NCBI RefSeq assembly: GCF_001050515.1
Contig: NZ_CAHS01000005.1
Location: 1 to 64,000 of the forward strand
From: Erwinia piriflorinigrans CFBP 5888
GTDB lineage: Bacteria; Pseudomonadota; Gammaproteobacteria; Enterobacterales; Enterobacteriaceae
Direction of reading: 5' to 3'
Length of the DNA: 64,000 nucleotides
Positions 8,050 to 20,487 of the stretch are shown piece after piece; position 1 is the stretch's first letter; every line of letters begins with the position of its first letter. Under the pieces are notes generated by a model that had not been told where the DNA came from, made no database searches, and saw only the letters and a list, made by a program, of their open reading frames with translations. The position numbers and the translations under genes are program-made.

Positions 8050-8931
8050 TTAACGCCGTATGCCGGTAATGCGGCACCACTCTTCTTTCTCGGCTACGGC
8101 ATCAAGCTCAAAGAGATCGGCGTAGGCTTCGCAGACGCCCGAAGCCTGGCTGGAGAGCACGCCAGACAGGCCGAGATGCCCGCCCTGTTTCGGCAGAACG
8201 CTAATTAATGGTGCCAGCTCACGCAGCGGGCCTGCCAGAATATTAGCGACGACCACATCGGCAATCAGGTTATCCGGCTGCTGATGCGGCAGATAAAGTG
8301 ACAGACGGTCTGAAACCCCATTACGTTCGGCATTGTCCCGGCTTGCCTGAATGGCCTGGGGATCGATATCAATACCGATAGCGGCGGCGGCTCCCAGTTT
8401 CAGCGCGGCGATGGCCAGAATGCCGGAACCACAGCCGAAATCGATAATTGTCTTACCGGTCAGGTCGAGTCCATCAAGCCATGCCAGGCACAGGGCCGTG
8501 GTGGGATGGGTGCCGGTACCAAATGCCAGCCCCGGATCGAGCATCACGTTCACCGCTTCCGGGTCTGGCACGTCGCGCCAGCTTGGGCAGATCCACAGAC
8601 GTTGGCCGAAACGCATCGGGTGGAAGTTGGTCATCCACTCACGCTCCCAGTCCTTATCTTCAATCTGTTCAATCTTATGGTGGAAACCGCTGCCCAGCAG
8701 GGGATGGTGTTCCAGCCCGGCAATCACGTCTGCCATCTCGGTTTCGGCGTCAAACAGGCCGATGACGTCGGTATCGCCCCACAGGCGCGTTTCGCCCGGC
8801 AACGGTTCAAACACCGGGTTGTCATGGGTATCCTGGAAGGTTACCGACACGGCACCGTTCTCAATCAGCGCGTCACCCAGCTCTTCAGCCTGAGCGCCGC
8901 TGGTATTTATCTTCATCTGTATCCAGGGCAT
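8050..8931 (-). CDS. prmA: Ribosomal protein L11 methyltransferase
   Basis: The 293-residue enzyme trimethylates ribosomal protein L11 using S-adenosylmethionine. An N-terminal L11-recognition domain (1-60) is followed by a linker and the Rossmann methyltransferase domain with motif I DFGCGSG (164-170), [15 protein letters not shown] upstream of it and [15 protein letters not shown] as motif IV. Length equals E. coli PrmA. It lies 11 bases downstream of panF and is probably in the same transcript. Confidence 0.97.
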   Translation of the reverse strand: MPWIQMKINTSGAQAEELGDALIENGAVSVTFQDTHDNPVFEPLPGETRLWGDTDVIGLFDAETEMADVIAGLEHHPLLGSGFHHKIEQIEDKDWEREWMTNFHPMRFGQRLWICPSWRDVPDPEAVNVMLDPGLAFGTGTHPTTALCLAWLDGLDLTGKTIIDFGCGSGILAIAALKLGAAAAIGIDIDPQAIQASRDNAERNGVSDRLSLYLPHQQPDNLIADVVVANILAGPLRELAPLISVLPKQGGHLGLSGVLSSQASGVCEAYADLFELDAVAEKEEWCRITGIRR

Positions 8932-8942
8932 AACGGATCTCT

Positions 8943-10397
8943 TTATTCAAACAGGGTGGAGGCAGACGTTGTGGCGGCCGCCGGGCGGCCAAAACGGTTG
9001 CCAATAATAAACGCCAGTAGGCTGAGCAGCAGCGCTGGCACAATCGGGTGGAATCCCCAGGGTTGCAGTGACAGGCTGGCCAGCAGGGTATAACAGGCAG
9101 CTCCGCAGATCATACTGCTCAGTGCGCCAGCGGCATTGGCTTTCTCCCAGTACAGGCCGAGCACCAGCGGCCACAGGAACACCGCCTCCAGCCCGCCAAA
9201 GGCCAGCAGGTTGAGCCAGATAATCATCTGCGGTGGATGCCATGCCGCCAGCAGCAGCAGCAGGCCCAGCACCAGGGTAACCAGAGAAGAGAGCCGTTTC
9301 AGCCGTGGCTCATTATTCATCTGGTGCGGGTATATCCGCAGATAGAGATCTTTCACAATGGTCGCCGACGATTGTAGCAGCTGGGCATTAATCGTCGACA
9401 TGATCGCCGCCATCGGTGCCGCCAGAAAGATCCCGGCTGCCAGCGGCGGCAATACCGCGATCATCAGCGTCGGGATCACGCTGTCAGGGATCTGCAAATC
9501 CGGGATCACCGCTCGGCCCAACGCGCCTGCCAGGTGCATACCCAGCATCAGCACGGCCACCACGATGGTGCCAAGCAGAATGGCCAGATGGACCGCCTTA
9601 CTGTCCTTATAAGAGATGCAGCGTACCGCCGTATGCGGCAGGCCAATCACGCCAAAGCAGACCAAAACCGAAAATGAGGCGAGGAAAGTGGGGGTCAGAA
9701 TGTCGCCCACGCCAGAGGGAGAAACTAGTTGGGGATCGATGCGTTGCAGGGTATTCACCGCGTTATGCAAGCCGCCAGCCGCATGTATCACGGCAACCAG
9801 CAGCAGGACGGTGCCAGCCAGCATTACCAGCCCCTGCATGGCATCGTTGAGCACGCTGGCGCGGAAACCGCCAAAGGCGGTATACAGCGCGATAGTGCCG
9901 CCAAAGATCAGCAGCCCGCTGTCGTAGGGAATACCTGCCGCCGTTTCTAGCAGGCGCGCACCGCCAACGAATTGCACGGTCATCGCGCCAATAAAGGCGA
10001 TCAGCAGGCTGATGCTGGCCAGCCACACCAGCAGCGGGCTGCGATAGCGCGCATACAGCATATCGTTTAGCGTGACGGCATGGTAACGCCGTGCCAGGAT
10101 GGCGAATTTCTTGCCGAGCACTCCCAGTGAAAGCCAGACTGCCGGGACCTGTACCATCGACAGCAGAACCCAGCCCAGACCGTATTTATACGCTGCACCG
10201 GGGCCGCCAATAAACGAGCTGGCGCTGATATAGGTGGTCGTCAGCGTCATTGCCAGCACGAAGCCGCCCATTGAGCGGCTGCCAAGGAAGTATTCAGTGA
10301 GGAAACTCCCTTCGCGCCGTTTGCGCATCGCCCAGACTGACAGGCCCGCCACCAGCAGCAGATAACCGGCCAGCGGCAGAATAATTTCAAGCTTCAC
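8943..10397 (-). CDS. panF: Sodium/pantothenate symporter
   Basis: This 484-residue inner-membrane carrier (E. coli 483) belongs to the SSS family and imports pantothenate, the precursor of coenzyme A, with Na+. About 13 hydrophobic segments are visible. The family signature region includes [19 protein letters not shown] near residue 60. The start overlaps the end of yhdT by 11 bases, so translation is likely coupled. The neighbourhood with accBC links vitamin uptake to fatty-acid synthesis. Confidence 0.96.
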   Translation of the reverse strand: MKLEIILPLAGYLLLVAGLSVWAMRKRREGSFLTEYFLGSRSMGGFVLAMTLTTTYISASSFIGGPGAAYKYGLGWVLLSMVQVPAVWLSLGVLGKKFAILARRYHAVTLNDMLYARYRSPLLVWLASISLLIAFIGAMTVQFVGGARLLETAAGIPYDSGLLIFGGTIALYTAFGGFRASVLNDAMQGLVMLAGTVLLLVAVIHAAGGLHNAVNTLQRIDPQLVSPSGVGDILTPTFLASFSVLVCFGVIGLPHTAVRCISYKDSKAVHLAILLGTIVVAVLMLGMHLAGALGRAVIPDLQIPDSVIPTLMIAVLPPLAAGIFLAAPMAAIMSTINAQLLQSSATIVKDLYLRIYPHQMNNEPRLKRLSSLVTLVLGLLLLLAAWHPPQMIIWLNLLAFGGLEAVFLWPLVLGLYWEKANAAGALSSMICGAACYTLLASLSLQPWGFHPIVPALLLSLLAFIIGNRFGRPAAATTSASTLFE

Positions 10398-10629
10398 CTT
10401 TATCCTCCAGAGGGATATTGCGGAAGATAACGCGCACCATTAACCAGCAAAGAAAAATAAACAGCAGCGGCACCAGCAGGCAGGCCATTTCAAACCAGTG
10501 GGGTAAACCGGTTAGCCCCTGCTGGTCATCCAATAGCCAGGCGGACAGCGCCCAGCAGGCGAGATAGGCCACCGCCAGCGCGAACGACCAGCGCGCTTCC
10601 CGATGGGCCTGTACAAAACGTTTTTCCAT
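10387..10629 (-). CDS. yhdT: Small inner-membrane protein YhdT
   Basis: The 80-residue protein of unknown function is orthologous to E. coli YhdT (80 residues; shared GLPHWFEMACLL). Two membrane helices are visible, about 16-33 and 48-68. The start at 10629 gives the E. coli length. It is always found between accC and panF in relatives, so a helper role for PanF is possible but unproven. Confidence 0.92.
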   Translation of the reverse strand: MEKRFVQAHREARWSFALAVAYLACWALSAWLLDDQQGLTGLPHWFEMACLLVPLLFIFLCWLMVRVIFRNIPLEDKGEA

Positions 10630-10646
10630 GCGCTTCCCCAATAAGA

Positions 10647-10668
10647 AGGGGCCGATTAATCGGCCCCT
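10647..10668 (-). other. Palindromic hairpin between accC and yhdT
   Basis: AGGGGCCGAT and ATCGGCCCCT flank TA, making a 22-base perfect palindrome in the 82-base gap. On the minus strand only TCTTATT follows, so it is a leaky terminator at best. It would lower yhdT-panF-prmA expression relative to accBC. Confidence 0.55.
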
Positions 10669-10711
10669 GCATCTGTCGATCTCAACCCGGTGAACCGGGC
10701 ATCTGCCGCAC

Positions 10712-12061
10712 TTACTTCTCTTGCAGGCCGAGTTTCTTCTCCAGATAGTGGATGTTAGTCCCACCGTGCTGGAAGTTCTCGTCCGACATGATTTTCATCT
10801 GCAGTTCGACGTTAGTCTTGATCCCGTCAATGATCAGTTCAGCCAGCGCATTTTTCATGCGTGAAATCGCCACATCGCGGTTTTCGCCATAGGTGATCAG
10901 CTTTCCAATCATCGAGTCATAGTACGGCGGCACGCTGTAACCGGCGTAAATATGGGATTCCCAACGCACGCCAAAACCCCCTGGCGCGTGGAAGCGGGTA
11001 ATTTTGCCCGGGCTTGGCAGAAAAGTATTCGCATCTTCGGCGTTGATACGGCATTCCACCGCGTGACCGCGAATAATCACTTCTTCCTGTTTGATCGACA
11101 GTGGCTGACCGGCAGCGATACGCAGCTGCTCTTTGATCAGGTCAACGCCAGTGATCATCTCGGTAACCGGGTGCTCAACCTGAATACGGGTGTTCATCTC
11201 AATGAAGTAGAACTCACCGTTTTCGTACAGGAACTCGAAGGTGCCTGCGCCGCGATAGCCGATGTCGATACAGGCTTTCGAGCAACGCTCGCCGATATAG
11301 CGGCGCATTTCTTCGGTGATGCCCGGTGCTGGCGCTTCTTCCACCACTTTCTGGTGACGACGCTGCATGGAGCAGTCGCGTTCGGCCAGATAGATCGCGT
11401 TGCCCTGGCCGTCTGCCAATACCTGAATTTCGATATGGCGCGGGTTTTCCAGGTACTTTTCCATATAAACCATGTCGTTATTGAAAGCCGCTTTGGCTTC
11501 CGCTTTCGTCATGTTTATCGACTGTTCCAAGTCTTTGTCGCTACGCACCACGCGCATACCACGACCGCCGCCGCCGCCAGAGGCTTTGATAATCACCGGG
11601 TAACCGATGCGTTTCGCAAAGGCACGATTCTTATCCATATCCTCGGTCAATGGGCCGTCAGAGCCTGGCACCGTAGGCACGCCCGCTTTCTTCATCGCGG
11701 TGATCGCCGACACTTTATCGCCCATCAGGCGAATGGTGTCCGCTTTCGGGCCGATAAAGATAAAGCCTGAACGCTCAACCTGCTCGGCGAAGTCCGCATT
11801 CTCGGAGAGGAAGCCGTAGCCAGGGTGGATCGCTACCGCACCGGTGATCTCGGCGGCAGAAATCAGTGCCGGGATATTCAGGTAGCTCTTTACTGAAGGA
11901 GGTGGGCCAATACAGACGGTTTCATCTGCCAGCAGCACATGCTTCAGGTCGCGATCCGCCGTGGAGTGCACTGCGACTGTTTTAATACCCAGCTCTTTAC
12001 AGGCGCGCAGAATACGCAGCGCAATTTCACCACGGTTAGCAATTACAATTTTATCCAGCAT
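10712..12061 (-). CDS. accC: Biotin carboxylase subunit of acetyl-CoA carboxylase
   Basis: The 449-residue ATP-grasp enzyme carboxylates the biotin on AccB using ATP and bicarbonate, the first step of fatty-acid synthesis. It has the N-terminal [14 protein letters not shown] domain, the glycine-rich ATP lid [10 protein letters not shown] (161-170), and the catalytic [10 protein letters not shown] region near 292-301. Length equals E. coli AccC. The gene follows accB by 11 bases, the conserved accBC pair, which keeps the subunits in ratio. Confidence 0.98.
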   Translation of the reverse strand: MLDKIVIANRGEIALRILRACKELGIKTVAVHSTADRDLKHVLLADETVCIGPPPSVKSYLNIPALISAAEITGAVAIHPGYGFLSENADFAEQVERSGFIFIGPKADTIRLMGDKVSAITAMKKAGVPTVPGSDGPLTEDMDKNRAFAKRIGYPVIIKASGGGGGRGMRVVRSDKDLEQSINMTKAEAKAAFNNDMVYMEKYLENPRHIEIQVLADGQGNAIYLAERDCSMQRRHQKVVEEAPAPGITEEMRRYIGERCSKACIDIGYRGAGTFEFLYENGEFYFIEMNTRIQVEHPVTEMITGVDLIKEQLRIAAGQPLSIKQEEVIIRGHAVECRINAEDANTFLPSPGKITRFHAPGGFGVRWESHIYAGYSVPPYYDSMIGKLITYGENRDVAISRMKNALAELIIDGIKTNVELQMKIMSDENFQHGGTNIHYLEKKLGLQEK

Positions 12062-12072
12062 GGTTGGCCTCG

Positions 12073-12543
12073 TTATTCGATGACGACCAGCGGCTCGTCA
12101 AATTCAACAGGCTGACCGCTTTCGAGCAGAATCGCTTTCACGGTGCCGGACTTATCGGCTTCGATCTGGTTCATCATTTTCATTGCTTCAACGATGCACA
12201 GGGTGTCACCGACGTTAACTTTCTGACCGACTTCCACAAACGCCTTTGCGTCAGGGCTTGGAGTGCGGTAGAAAGTACCGACCATAGGAGAACGCACGAT
12301 ATGGCCACTGATCTCGGCAGCAGCAGGTGCTTCCATCGCTGGAGCGGCGGCCGGAGCGACGGCGGTTGCCAGAGCGGGCTGCTGCATCATTGGGGCTGCA
12401 TAAGCCTGCTGCATCATTGGGTAACCGGTATTGACCGGGGCACGGCTGATGCGAACGGACTCTTCGCCTTCAGAGATTTCCAGTTCAGCGATGCCTGATT
12501 CTTCAACCAGTTCGATCAGTTTTTTAATCTTACGAATATCCAT
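12073..12543 (-). CDS. accB: Biotin carboxyl carrier protein of acetyl-CoA carboxylase
   Basis: 156 residues, like E. coli AccB. The N-terminal [17 protein letters not shown] segment (the autoregulatory end in E. coli) precedes an Ala/Pro/Met-rich linker (about 36-75) and the biotinyl domain. Biotin is attached to Lys122 in the motif EAMKMM; a typical thumb loop precedes it. It carries carboxybiotin from AccC to AccAD. It follows aroQ by 21 bases, so its promoter may lie upstream of aroQ (13018-13238). Confidence 0.98.
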   Translation of the reverse strand: MDIRKIKKLIELVEESGIAELEISEGEESVRISRAPVNTGYPMMQQAYAAPMMQQPALATAVAPAAAPAMEAPAAAEISGHIVRSPMVGTFYRTPSPDAKAFVEVGQKVNVGDTLCIVEAMKMMNQIEADKSGTVKAILLESGQPVEFDEPLVVIE

Positions 12544-12564
12544 GAGTGTGGTTCCGTACTCTGT

Positions 12565-13017
12565 TTAATTAGATGGTGACAGGCGTTTAACTGCCGTCTG
12601 TAAAGCCCAGGAATAACCGTCGACGCCAAGTCCACAGATCACACCGGTAGAAATATCAGAAAGATACGAGTGATGGCGAAAAGGCTCGCGAGCATGCACG
12701 TTTGACAGGTGAACCTCAATAAACGGTATGCTGACGGCCAGTAACGCATCACGCAGCGCCACGCTGGTGTGGGTGAACGCTGCCGGGTTAATGACGATAT
12801 AATCGACATTGCCTTTCGCCTGATGAATGCGGTCGATTAGCGCATGTTCCGCATTGGACTGGAGATGGCTAAGCGTGACGCCCAGCGCATTGGCCTGCCG
12901 TGTCAGCTCACTGACAATCTCGTCCAGCGAGGTATGGCCGTATTTTTCCGGCTCACGCGTACCCAGCAGATTCAGATTGGGGCCGTTCAAAAGCAGTACA
13001 TGCAACTTGTCGCTCAT
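12565..13017 (-). CDS. aroQ: 3-dehydroquinate dehydratase, type II
   Basis: The 150-residue dodecameric enzyme converts 3-dehydroquinate to 3-dehydroshikimate in the aromatic amino-acid pathway. The [20 protein letters not shown] segment carries the catalytic arginine (21) and tyrosine (26). [10 protein letters not shown] (102-111) holds the catalytic histidine. E. coli uses the unrelated type I enzyme AroD and lacks this gene; its place before accB is shared by many other gamma-proteobacteria. Confidence 0.96.
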   Translation of the reverse strand: MSDKLHVLLLNGPNLNLLGTREPEKYGHTSLDEIVSELTRQANALGVTLSHLQSNAEHALIDRIHQAKGNVDYIVINPAAFTHTSVALRDALLAVSIPFIEVHLSNVHAREPFRHHSYLSDISTGVICGLGVDGYSWALQTAVKRLSPSN

Positions 13018-13238
13018 TTTGCTGCCATCTCCCGCGATAATTTAGGCATCGCACAAAATACATGGCTAAAGCCAGTTTGTCACCTTTTCAGATGAAAATT
13101 GGTGAAAGGCGGCCGGGAAAGGCGGCCATTGTAACCATATCAATGCATTTCGCCGATAAGTCGGGGGCGTATCAGCGAAGTTGGTTATCGGCAGCGAGAG
13201 ACTGGCAGCAAGAAGCCGGTGATAAAGCACCGTTTACG

Positions 13239-13844
13239 TTAGCGCGCCAGCCACTTGCGCAGCTTTTTATAGCGCCATGCCAACAGGAACGCGGCGATTA
13301 ACGCGTAAATCCACGGCTGGGGCGAATACGTTTTTACCGACCACAAATAGTGAATCGGCGCGAGTATTGCCATCAGATAGATGGCGTTATGCAGCGTTTG
13401 CCAGCGCTTACCGAGTTTGCGTTGCGCACGCTGGAATGAGGTCAGCGCCAGCGACAGCAAAATCACCCAACTGACAATGCCCAGCGTCAGATAAGGACGC
13501 GAAATCAGCTCAGATCCCAGCAGACCCAGGTTATTGATGCCGAGTTCTAGCAGAGAGTAGCTCACCAGATGCAGCGATGCCCAGGCAAAACACCAGAGTC
13601 CGAGCAGACGCCTTACGCGGATCAGCAACGGCTGTTTAGCGTAACGCGCCAGCGGGGTCACCGCGAGTGTGGCCAGCAGAAACTTCAGCGCCATCCTGCC
13701 GGTAAAATGCTGAATATCCTTCGCCGGATCGGCGCTGAACCCACCCTGATTGAGGGTAAGCAGCAGCCACAGCAGCGGCAGAAAACCCGCCAGATGCAGC
13801 AGCACCTTCAGCCAGCCGATCTGGGGTAGGGTCAGGCGCACCAT
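13239..13844 (-). CDS. msrQ: Haem-binding membrane subunit MsrQ
   Basis: The 201-residue protein has six predicted membrane helices and belongs to the ferric-reductase-like family. MsrQ carries haem b and FMN and passes electrons from the respiratory chain to MsrP, which repairs oxidised methionines in the periplasm. Histidines in the helices (FTGRMALKF region, [26 protein letters not shown]) are the likely haem ligands. One base separates it from msrP, so the two are co-translated. E. coli has msrPQ at a different locus. Confidence 0.94.
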   Translation of the reverse strand: MVRLTLPQIGWLKVLLHLAGFLPLLWLLLTLNQGGFSADPAKDIQHFTGRMALKFLLATLAVTPLARYAKQPLLIRVRRLLGLWCFAWASLHLVSYSLLELGINNLGLLGSELISRPYLTLGIVSWVILLSLALTSFQRAQRKLGKRWQTLHNAIYLMAILAPIHYLWSVKTYSPQPWIYALIAAFLLAWRYKKLRKWLAR

Positions 13845-13845
13845 C

Positions 13846-14850
13846 TCAGAAGTTCTCCCGCAGGTCGAGACCGCGATACAGTGAAGCTACCTGGTCGGCA
13901 TAGCCATTGAACAGCAGAGTCGGCTGGCGCTGCACATCAAGAATACCGCCGGAGCCAATCACGCGTTCAGTCGCCTGTGACCAGCGCGGATGGTCAACGT
14001 GTGGATTGACGTTAGCGTAGAACCCATATTCATTCGGTGCTGACAGGTTCCATGTGGTAGGCGGCATCTCCTTGACCAGGCTGATTTTTACAATAGATTT
14101 AATGCCTTTAAAACCGTATTTCCACGGCACGGTCAGGCGGATCGGTGCGCCGTTCTGCGGCGGCAAAGCCTTGCCATAAACGCCGGTGGTTAACAGGGTC
14201 AGGGGATGCATGGCTTCATCCAGCCGCAGCCCTTCAACATAAGGATAATCCAGCCCACCGCCAATAAAGCGATCCTGTTGGCCCGGCATCTGGTCCGGCG
14301 CGTACAGCGTGTGGAAAGCCACAAAGCGGGCGTTGCTGGTGGGTTCGGCAGCCTGCAACAGCTTGCCCAGCTCAAAGCCAACCCAGGGGATCACCATTGA
14401 CCAGCCTTCCACACAGCGCATGCGATAAATACGTTGCTCCTGCGCAAAGCGTTTAAAAATGTCATCCATGTTTAGCGTCAGGGGTTTTGCCACTTCACCA
14501 TCAATTTCAATTTTCCAGTCGGTGGTTTTCAACGTTCCCGCATGGGCGGCCGGGTCGGCTTTATCCAGCCCGAACTCATAGAAGTTATTGTAACCCGTCA
14601 CTTTCTCTTCCGGCGTCAGCGGCAGGTTGGCCTGGAACTGCTGTGGTTGACTGAAATCAAGCGGTCGGCCTGCAGCGGCGCGCGGACGATCGCTGCCTTT
14701 AAACCATGAAAGGAGGTCGGCGTGCGCAGCACCGGGCAGGGACAGCGCCGCCGCGCTCAAACCCAGCATTTTTAGCACCGCACGGCGACGAGCATGAAAC
14801 AGGCTCTCTGGCGTGACGTCATTTTCTGTCAGTTGGTTAACGGCTTTCAT
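13846..14850 (-). CDS. msrP: Periplasmic methionine sulfoxide reductase, catalytic subunit MsrP
   Basis: This 334-residue molybdopterin enzyme (YedY) of the sulfite-oxidase fold carries a twin-arginine signal [10 protein letters not shown] (21-30) with cleavage after AHA at about 44. The molybdenum ligand is Cys146 in MRCVEGW, the same position as in E. coli. It reduces methionine-R- and S-sulfoxides in exported proteins, with electrons from MsrQ. It is the first gene of the msrPQ pair. Confidence 0.96.
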   Translation of the reverse strand: MKAVNQLTENDVTPESLFHARRRAVLKMLGLSAAALSLPGAAHADLLSWFKGSDRPRAAAGRPLDFSQPQQFQANLPLTPEEKVTGYNNFYEFGLDKADPAAHAGTLKTTDWKIEIDGEVAKPLTLNMDDIFKRFAQEQRIYRMRCVEGWSMVIPWVGFELGKLLQAAEPTSNARFVAFHTLYAPDQMPGQQDRFIGGGLDYPYVEGLRLDEAMHPLTLLTTGVYGKALPPQNGAPIRLTVPWKYGFKGIKSIVKISLVKEMPPTTWNLSAPNEYGFYANVNPHVDHPRWSQATERVIGSGGILDVQRQPTLLFNGYADQVASLYRGLDLRENF

Positions 14851-14901
14851 CTGTGGCCCTGCCTGTGGTAATGAATCATTGCGTTTTTCGCGAGCAAACG
14901 G

Positions 14902-15879
14902 TTAACGGATACGCACCAACGTGCGCCCGGTTAGCTGATTATTGAGCAGTTTTTCTGCCGCATCCACCGCTTCAGTCAGTGAGACTTCGGTGGTGGCCTG
15001 CTGATAAAACGTCGCGGGCAACACCTGCTGCAAACGCTGCCAGGCCTGATGACGGCGTGCGACGGGAGTCATCACCGAATCGACGCCCTGTAGACGCACG
15101 TTACGCAGGATAAAAGGCATGACGCTGGTGGGCAGATCGGTTCCCCCCGCCAGCCCGCAGGCGGCGACCACTCCATTATAATGGGTTTGCGCCAGCACGC
15201 TGGCCAGCACCTCGCCACCGGCGGTATCTATCGCTCCGGCCCAGCGTTGTTTCTCCAGCGGACGAGATCGTTCGCTGAACGCGCTGCGCGGCAGAACCTC
15301 GCTGGCCCCCAGCTGGCGTAGATAGCCATGGGTTGATTCACGACCGCTCACGGCAACGACCCGGTAACCGAGCGCGCTGAGCAGCGCGACGGCAGTGCTG
15401 CCGACTCCGCCGCTGGCGCCCGTCACCAGCACGTCACCGCCATCTGGCGTCACGCCGCCTTCCTCCAGCGCCATCACGCAGAGCATGGCGGTGAAACCTG
15501 CCGTGCCGACGATCATCGCCTTGCGGGCATCCAGGCCCTGCGGCATCGGCACCAGCCAGTCTGCTTTGACGCGTGCCCGTTCAGCCAGCCCCCCCCAATG
15601 GTTTTCGCCAACGCCCCAGCCGGTCAGCAGTACCGACTGACCGCGCTGAAAGCGCGCATCGCTGCTGCTCTGCACTCTACCGGCGAAATCGATACCGGGC
15701 ACCATCGGGAACTGGCGAATAATTTTGCCCTTACCGGTGATTGCCAGCGCATCTTTGTAATTAATCCCGGACCAGTCAATGTCGACGGTGACATCGCCCG
15801 GCGGGAGGCTGTCATCAGGCAGGTGTTTGAGTGTGGCGATGGTTTCACCTGAAGACTGTTCAAGAACCAGTGCTTGCAT
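14902..15879 (-). CDS. acuI: Acrylyl-CoA reductase (NADPH)
   Basis: The 325-residue medium-chain dehydrogenase/reductase is orthologous to E. coli YhdH/AcuI, which reduces toxic acrylyl-CoA to propionyl-CoA. A GroES-like N-terminal domain (SGINYKDALAITGKGKII) is followed by the Rossmann fold with GASGGVG (154-160). No zinc ligands are present, as expected for the subfamily. An AGGAGAT ribosome-binding site supports the start. It is divergent from csrD, as in E. coli. Confidence 0.95.
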   Translation of the reverse strand: MQALVLEQSSGETIATLKHLPDDSLPPGDVTVDIDWSGINYKDALAITGKGKIIRQFPMVPGIDFAGRVQSSSDARFQRGQSVLLTGWGVGENHWGGLAERARVKADWLVPMPQGLDARKAMIVGTAGFTAMLCVMALEEGGVTPDGGDVLVTGASGGVGSTAVALLSALGYRVVAVSGRESTHGYLRQLGASEVLPRSAFSERSRPLEKQRWAGAIDTAGGEVLASVLAQTHYNGVVAACGLAGGTDLPTSVMPFILRNVRLQGVDSVMTPVARRHQAWQRLQQVLPATFYQQATTEVSLTEAVDAAEKLLNNQLTGRTLVRIR

Positions 15880-16102
15880 AAGGATCTCCTGAAAACGGGA
15901 TAATCATTCTCTAAAAGCGGTCAGCTGTGACTATACTCGCCAAAATGGATATTGATCTGATTCGAAGCAAGCATTTATTGGACACGATGTGTTATTTTCA
16001 TCTGCCGCTACAGTCTGACATCCTGTTGCCTACGATCGTTAACAAACAGTTCGCGGTACTGTGTTAATGACATGTCGCCTACCGCATTTAACTGGCATAA
16101 GA

Positions 16103-18052
16103 ATGCGATTAACTACCAAACTCTCTGCAATTATTACCCTGCTGTGTTCACTGGCAATGCTGTTAATGTTGGTCGGCTGTGTGCTGAGCTTCTTTTATCT
16201 TAGCAACCAGCGGGCAGAGTATCGGGTTCAGCTTATGGCTGATGAAGTTGATAGCGCATTATTTACCCAGTCTCCCCAAGAGATCGCCTCCTGGCTGCGT
16301 CCGGTCATGAGTCCGTTGCGAATAGAACGCATAGAGCTTATTAAAGACAACAGGCCGCTGTTTGAGGTGATACGCCATCAGAGGCCGCTGTTGGAGGATG
16401 AGCCTAACCGCTATCGCCAAACCGTACTGTTGCTGGCGCAACATGGGGATATGGTTATCCGTATCCAGTGGGTCGACTCTACGCTCACCTGGTTTACGTC
16501 ATTAATTGGTGCCTCAAGCCTGTCGGCGATTATCGCCGTGGTGGTGATTATGATGCTGCTGCTGTTGCAGGCGCATCGCTGGCTTTACCGGCAGTTACAG
16601 GGAATGGAACGCCTGGAAGCGCGCGCCGGGGCGGTGATTAAAGGAGACAGGGCCAATGTGAGATCCGGGTCGGTTCATGAATGGCCGCCGCTGGCCAGCA
16701 GCGCCATCGATCTGCTGTTGTCCGATCTTAAAGAAGCGGGCGAACAGCACAACCGTATCGATACGCTGATACGCACTTTTGCCGCACAGGATGCGCGTAC
16801 CGGCCTCAATAATCGTCTGTTTTTCGATAATCAACTGACCACATTGCTGGAAGATCCCGAAGCGGTGGGGACGCACGGCATGGTGATGATGATCCGTCTA
16901 CCCGATTTTGACACCCTGCGCGAGCGCTGGGGGCATGTCGAGGTACAGGAATATCTTTTTGCTCTGGCCAATATGCTGTCAACGTTCGTTTTGCGTTATC
17001 CCGGCGCATTACTGGCGCGTTATTTCCGCAGTGACTTTGCCGTTTTGCTGCCGCACCGTAGCGTAAAAGATGCGGACGGGATCGCCTCACAGCTGATTAA
17101 AGCGGTCGACAGCCTGCCGTCGACACGTATGGTGGATCGCGACGATATGATCCATATTGGTATCAGCGGCTGGCACAGCGGGCAGAGCACGCAACAGGTG
17201 ATGGATAACGCCGAGCTGGCGACGCGCCATGCCATGTTACAGGGCGGTAACAGCTGGTCAGTCGGCGAAGGTGGGCAGCAGGATCTGGCACGTGGTAGCG
17301 TCAAGTGGCGCACCCTGCTGGAGAATACCGTCAATCATGGCGGCCCGCGACTGTACCAGAAGCCCGCCGTAAACAGGCTGGGCCAGGTGCATCACCGCGA
17401 AATCATGCCACGTATTTTTGACGGTGAGAAAGAGCTGTTGTCGGCCGAGTATCTGCCCATGTTGCAACAGCTGGGCCTGGCTGAACGCTACGACCGCCTG
17501 CTGGTGAAGCGCATCGTGACGCTGACGGAATGGTGGCCTGAAGAGACCCTGACAATTCCTCTGACTCTCGACTCACTGTTGCAACGCCCGTTCATGCGCT
17601 GGCTGCGCGATACCCTGCTGCAATGCCCCCGATCGCAAAGAAAACGTATTTTATTTGAACTTGCGGAAGCAGATGTATGTCAACACATTAATCGTCTGGA
17701 GCCTGTCTTCCGCTTGCTTTATGGTTTTGGTTGCCGTGTTGCGGTTAATCAGGCGGGTTTGAAGGTGGTGAGCACCGCTTACATCAAACAGTTCCAGATT
17801 CGGCTGATTAAACTGCATCCGGGACTGGTGCGTAATATCGACAGACGCACCGAAAATCAGCTGTTTGTACAAAGTCTTCTTGAGAGTTGTAAGCAAACCG
17901 CCGCCCACGTTTTTGCGGCAGGTGTACATTCCAGAGAAGAGTGGCAAACGTTGGTAGAGCTGGGCGTTACCGGGGGGCAGGGGGACTTTTTCGCCACTTC
18001 CCAACTGGTTAACACCAGCGTAAAAAAATATTCGCAAAGATATCGAGTTTAG
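16103..18052 (+). CDS. csrD: RNase E specificity factor CsrD
   Basis: The 649-residue inner-membrane protein (E. coli 646) directs RNase E decay of the CsrB and CsrC small RNAs. Two membrane helices (about 8-33 and 133-158) bracket a periplasmic region and are followed by a HAMP-like stretch. The GGDEF-like domain is degenerate (ARYFRSDFAVLLPH in place of GGDEF). The EAL-like domain is degenerate too (HHREIM), so it should not make or cut cyclic di-GMP. The start at 16103 matches the E. coli MRLTTK N-terminus; a start at 16061 would add 14 unrelated residues. Confidence 0.95.
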   Translation: MRLTTKLSAIITLLCSLAMLLMLVGCVLSFFYLSNQRAEYRVQLMADEVDSALFTQSPQEIASWLRPVMSPLRIERIELIKDNRPLFEVIRHQRPLLEDEPNRYRQTVLLLAQHGDMVIRIQWVDSTLTWFTSLIGASSLSAIIAVVVIMMLLLLQAHRWLYRQLQGMERLEARAGAVIKGDRANVRSGSVHEWPPLASSAIDLLLSDLKEAGEQHNRIDTLIRTFAAQDARTGLNNRLFFDNQLTTLLEDPEAVGTHGMVMMIRLPDFDTLRERWGHVEVQEYLFALANMLSTFVLRYPGALLARYFRSDFAVLLPHRSVKDADGIASQLIKAVDSLPSTRMVDRDDMIHIGISGWHSGQSTQQVMDNAELATRHAMLQGGNSWSVGEGGQQDLARGSVKWRTLLENTVNHGGPRLYQKPAVNRLGQVHHREIMPRIFDGEKELLSAEYLPMLQQLGLAERYDRLLVKRIVTLTEWWPEETLTIPLTLDSLLQRPFMRWLRDTLLQCPRSQRKRILFELAEADVCQHINRLEPVFRLLYGFGCRVAVNQAGLKVVSTAYIKQFQIRLIKLHPGLVRNIDRRTENQLFVQSLLESCKQTAAHVFAAGVHSREEWQTLVELGVTGGQGDFFATSQLVNTSVKKYSQRYRV

Positions 18053-19410
<1,358 letters not shown>

Positions 19411-19420
19411 TTTGCCTGAA

Positions 19421-19452
19421 GGAGCGATGGGCCGCTGCCCGCGCTCCTTTTT
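19421..19452 (+). terminator. Attenuator between mreB and mreC
   Basis: GGAGCG-AT-GGGC-CGCT-GCCC-G-CGCTCC followed by TTTTT, ten bases after the mreB stop. It looks like a strong intrinsic terminator but lies inside the mreBCD operon. It would make mreB mRNA more abundant than mreBCD mRNA, which is the situation reported for E. coli. Confidence 0.75.
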
Positions 19453-19479
19453 CATGTTGTCGAGGAATACGCCGAGTTT

Positions 19480-20487
19480 ATGAAGCCGATGTTCAGCAGG
19501 AAATCTTCCCTGCAATTACGCTTATTTTTAGCGATTATAGTGGCAATAGGCGTGATTATTGCCGACAGTCGTATGGGAGCATTCTCCCGGATCCGCACCT
19601 ACATGGACACGGCCGTTAGTCCATTCTATTTCTTGGCCAACGGCCCCCGCCAGATTTTGGACAATGTTTCTGAAACATTGGCCTCGCGCCAGCAACTCGA
19701 GCTGGAAAACAAAGCGTTACAACGTGAACTGATGCTGAAAAACAGCGAATTGCTGATGCTGGGACAGTTCAGGCAGGAAAATGCGCGCCTCAGAGAACTG
19801 CTGGGTTCACCGTTGCGTCAGGACGAGCATAAAATGGTGACGCAAGTGATCTCCACCGGCACCGATCCTTACACCGATCAGGTGGTGATCGACAAAGGTA
19901 GCATCAGTGGCGTTTATGAAGGACAGCCAGTGATCAGCGATAAAGGTGTCGTCGGTCAGGTGGTTGCGGTGGGCAAAATGACCAGCCGCGTACTGCTGAT
20001 TTGCGATGCGTCGCACGCGCTGCCTATCCAGGTACTGCGTAATGATATCCGCGTGATAGCCGCTGGAAATAGCTGTACCGAAGATCTACAGCTTGAGCAT
20101 TTACCGGGCAACACCGATATTCGCGTTGGCGATGTGCTGGTGACATCCGGTCTCGGTGGACGTTTCCCTGAAGGTTATCCCGTTGCGGTCGTCTCGTCCG
20201 TCAAACTGGATACCCAGCGCGCTTATACGGTGATTAAGGCCCGTCCAACAGCGGGTCTGCAACGTTTGCGCTATCTTCTGCTGCTGTGGGGGGCCGATCG
20301 CAACGGCACCATGCCAATGGCCCCGGATGAAGTGCATCGCGTCGCCAATGAACGCCTGATGCAGATGATGCCGCAGGTGCTGCCACAAACCAGCGACATG
20401 GCCGGTCCTCCGACTCCGCCGGCATCAGCCATCTCACCCGCAGGCAGCGTGGCCCCATCGCCAGCGGTGCAGGGAGCTCAGCCTTGA
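19480..20487 (+). CDS. mreC: Cell-shape protein MreC
   Basis: The 335-residue bitopic protein has one membrane helix (about 14-33), a periplasmic coiled coil (about 66-110, [20 protein letters not shown]) and two beta domains. It activates PBP2-RodA in the elongasome. The conserved part aligns with E. coli MreC almost throughout. The Pro/Gln-rich tail after about residue 300 is about 30 residues shorter than in E. coli (367), which falls in a low-conservation region. It overlaps mreD by four bases. Confidence 0.96.
   Translation: MKPMFSRKSSLQLRLFLAIIVAIGVIIADSRMGAFSRIRTYMDTAVSPFYFLANGPRQILDNVSETLASRQQLELENKALQRELMLKNSELLMLGQFRQENARLRELLGSPLRQDEHKMVTQVISTGTDPYTDQVVIDKGSISGVYEGQPVISDKGVVGQVVAVGKMTSRVLLICDASHALPIQVLRNDIRVIAAGNSCTEDLQLEHLPGNTDIRVGDVLVTSGLGGRFPEGYPVAVVSSVKLDTQRAYTVIKARPTAGLQRLRYLLLLWGADRNGTMPMAPDEVHRVANERLMQMMPQVLPQTSDMAGPPTPPASAISPAGSVAPSPAVQGAQP

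Noticed and set aside
7796-8080. 94-codon minus-strand frame between dusB and prmA
   Set aside because: It runs over the fis promoter and the prmA terminator and has no protein-like features.
10952-11770. 272-codon open frame opposite accC
   Set aside because: Antisense shadow of accC codon usage; the accC protein is fully conserved on the minus strand.
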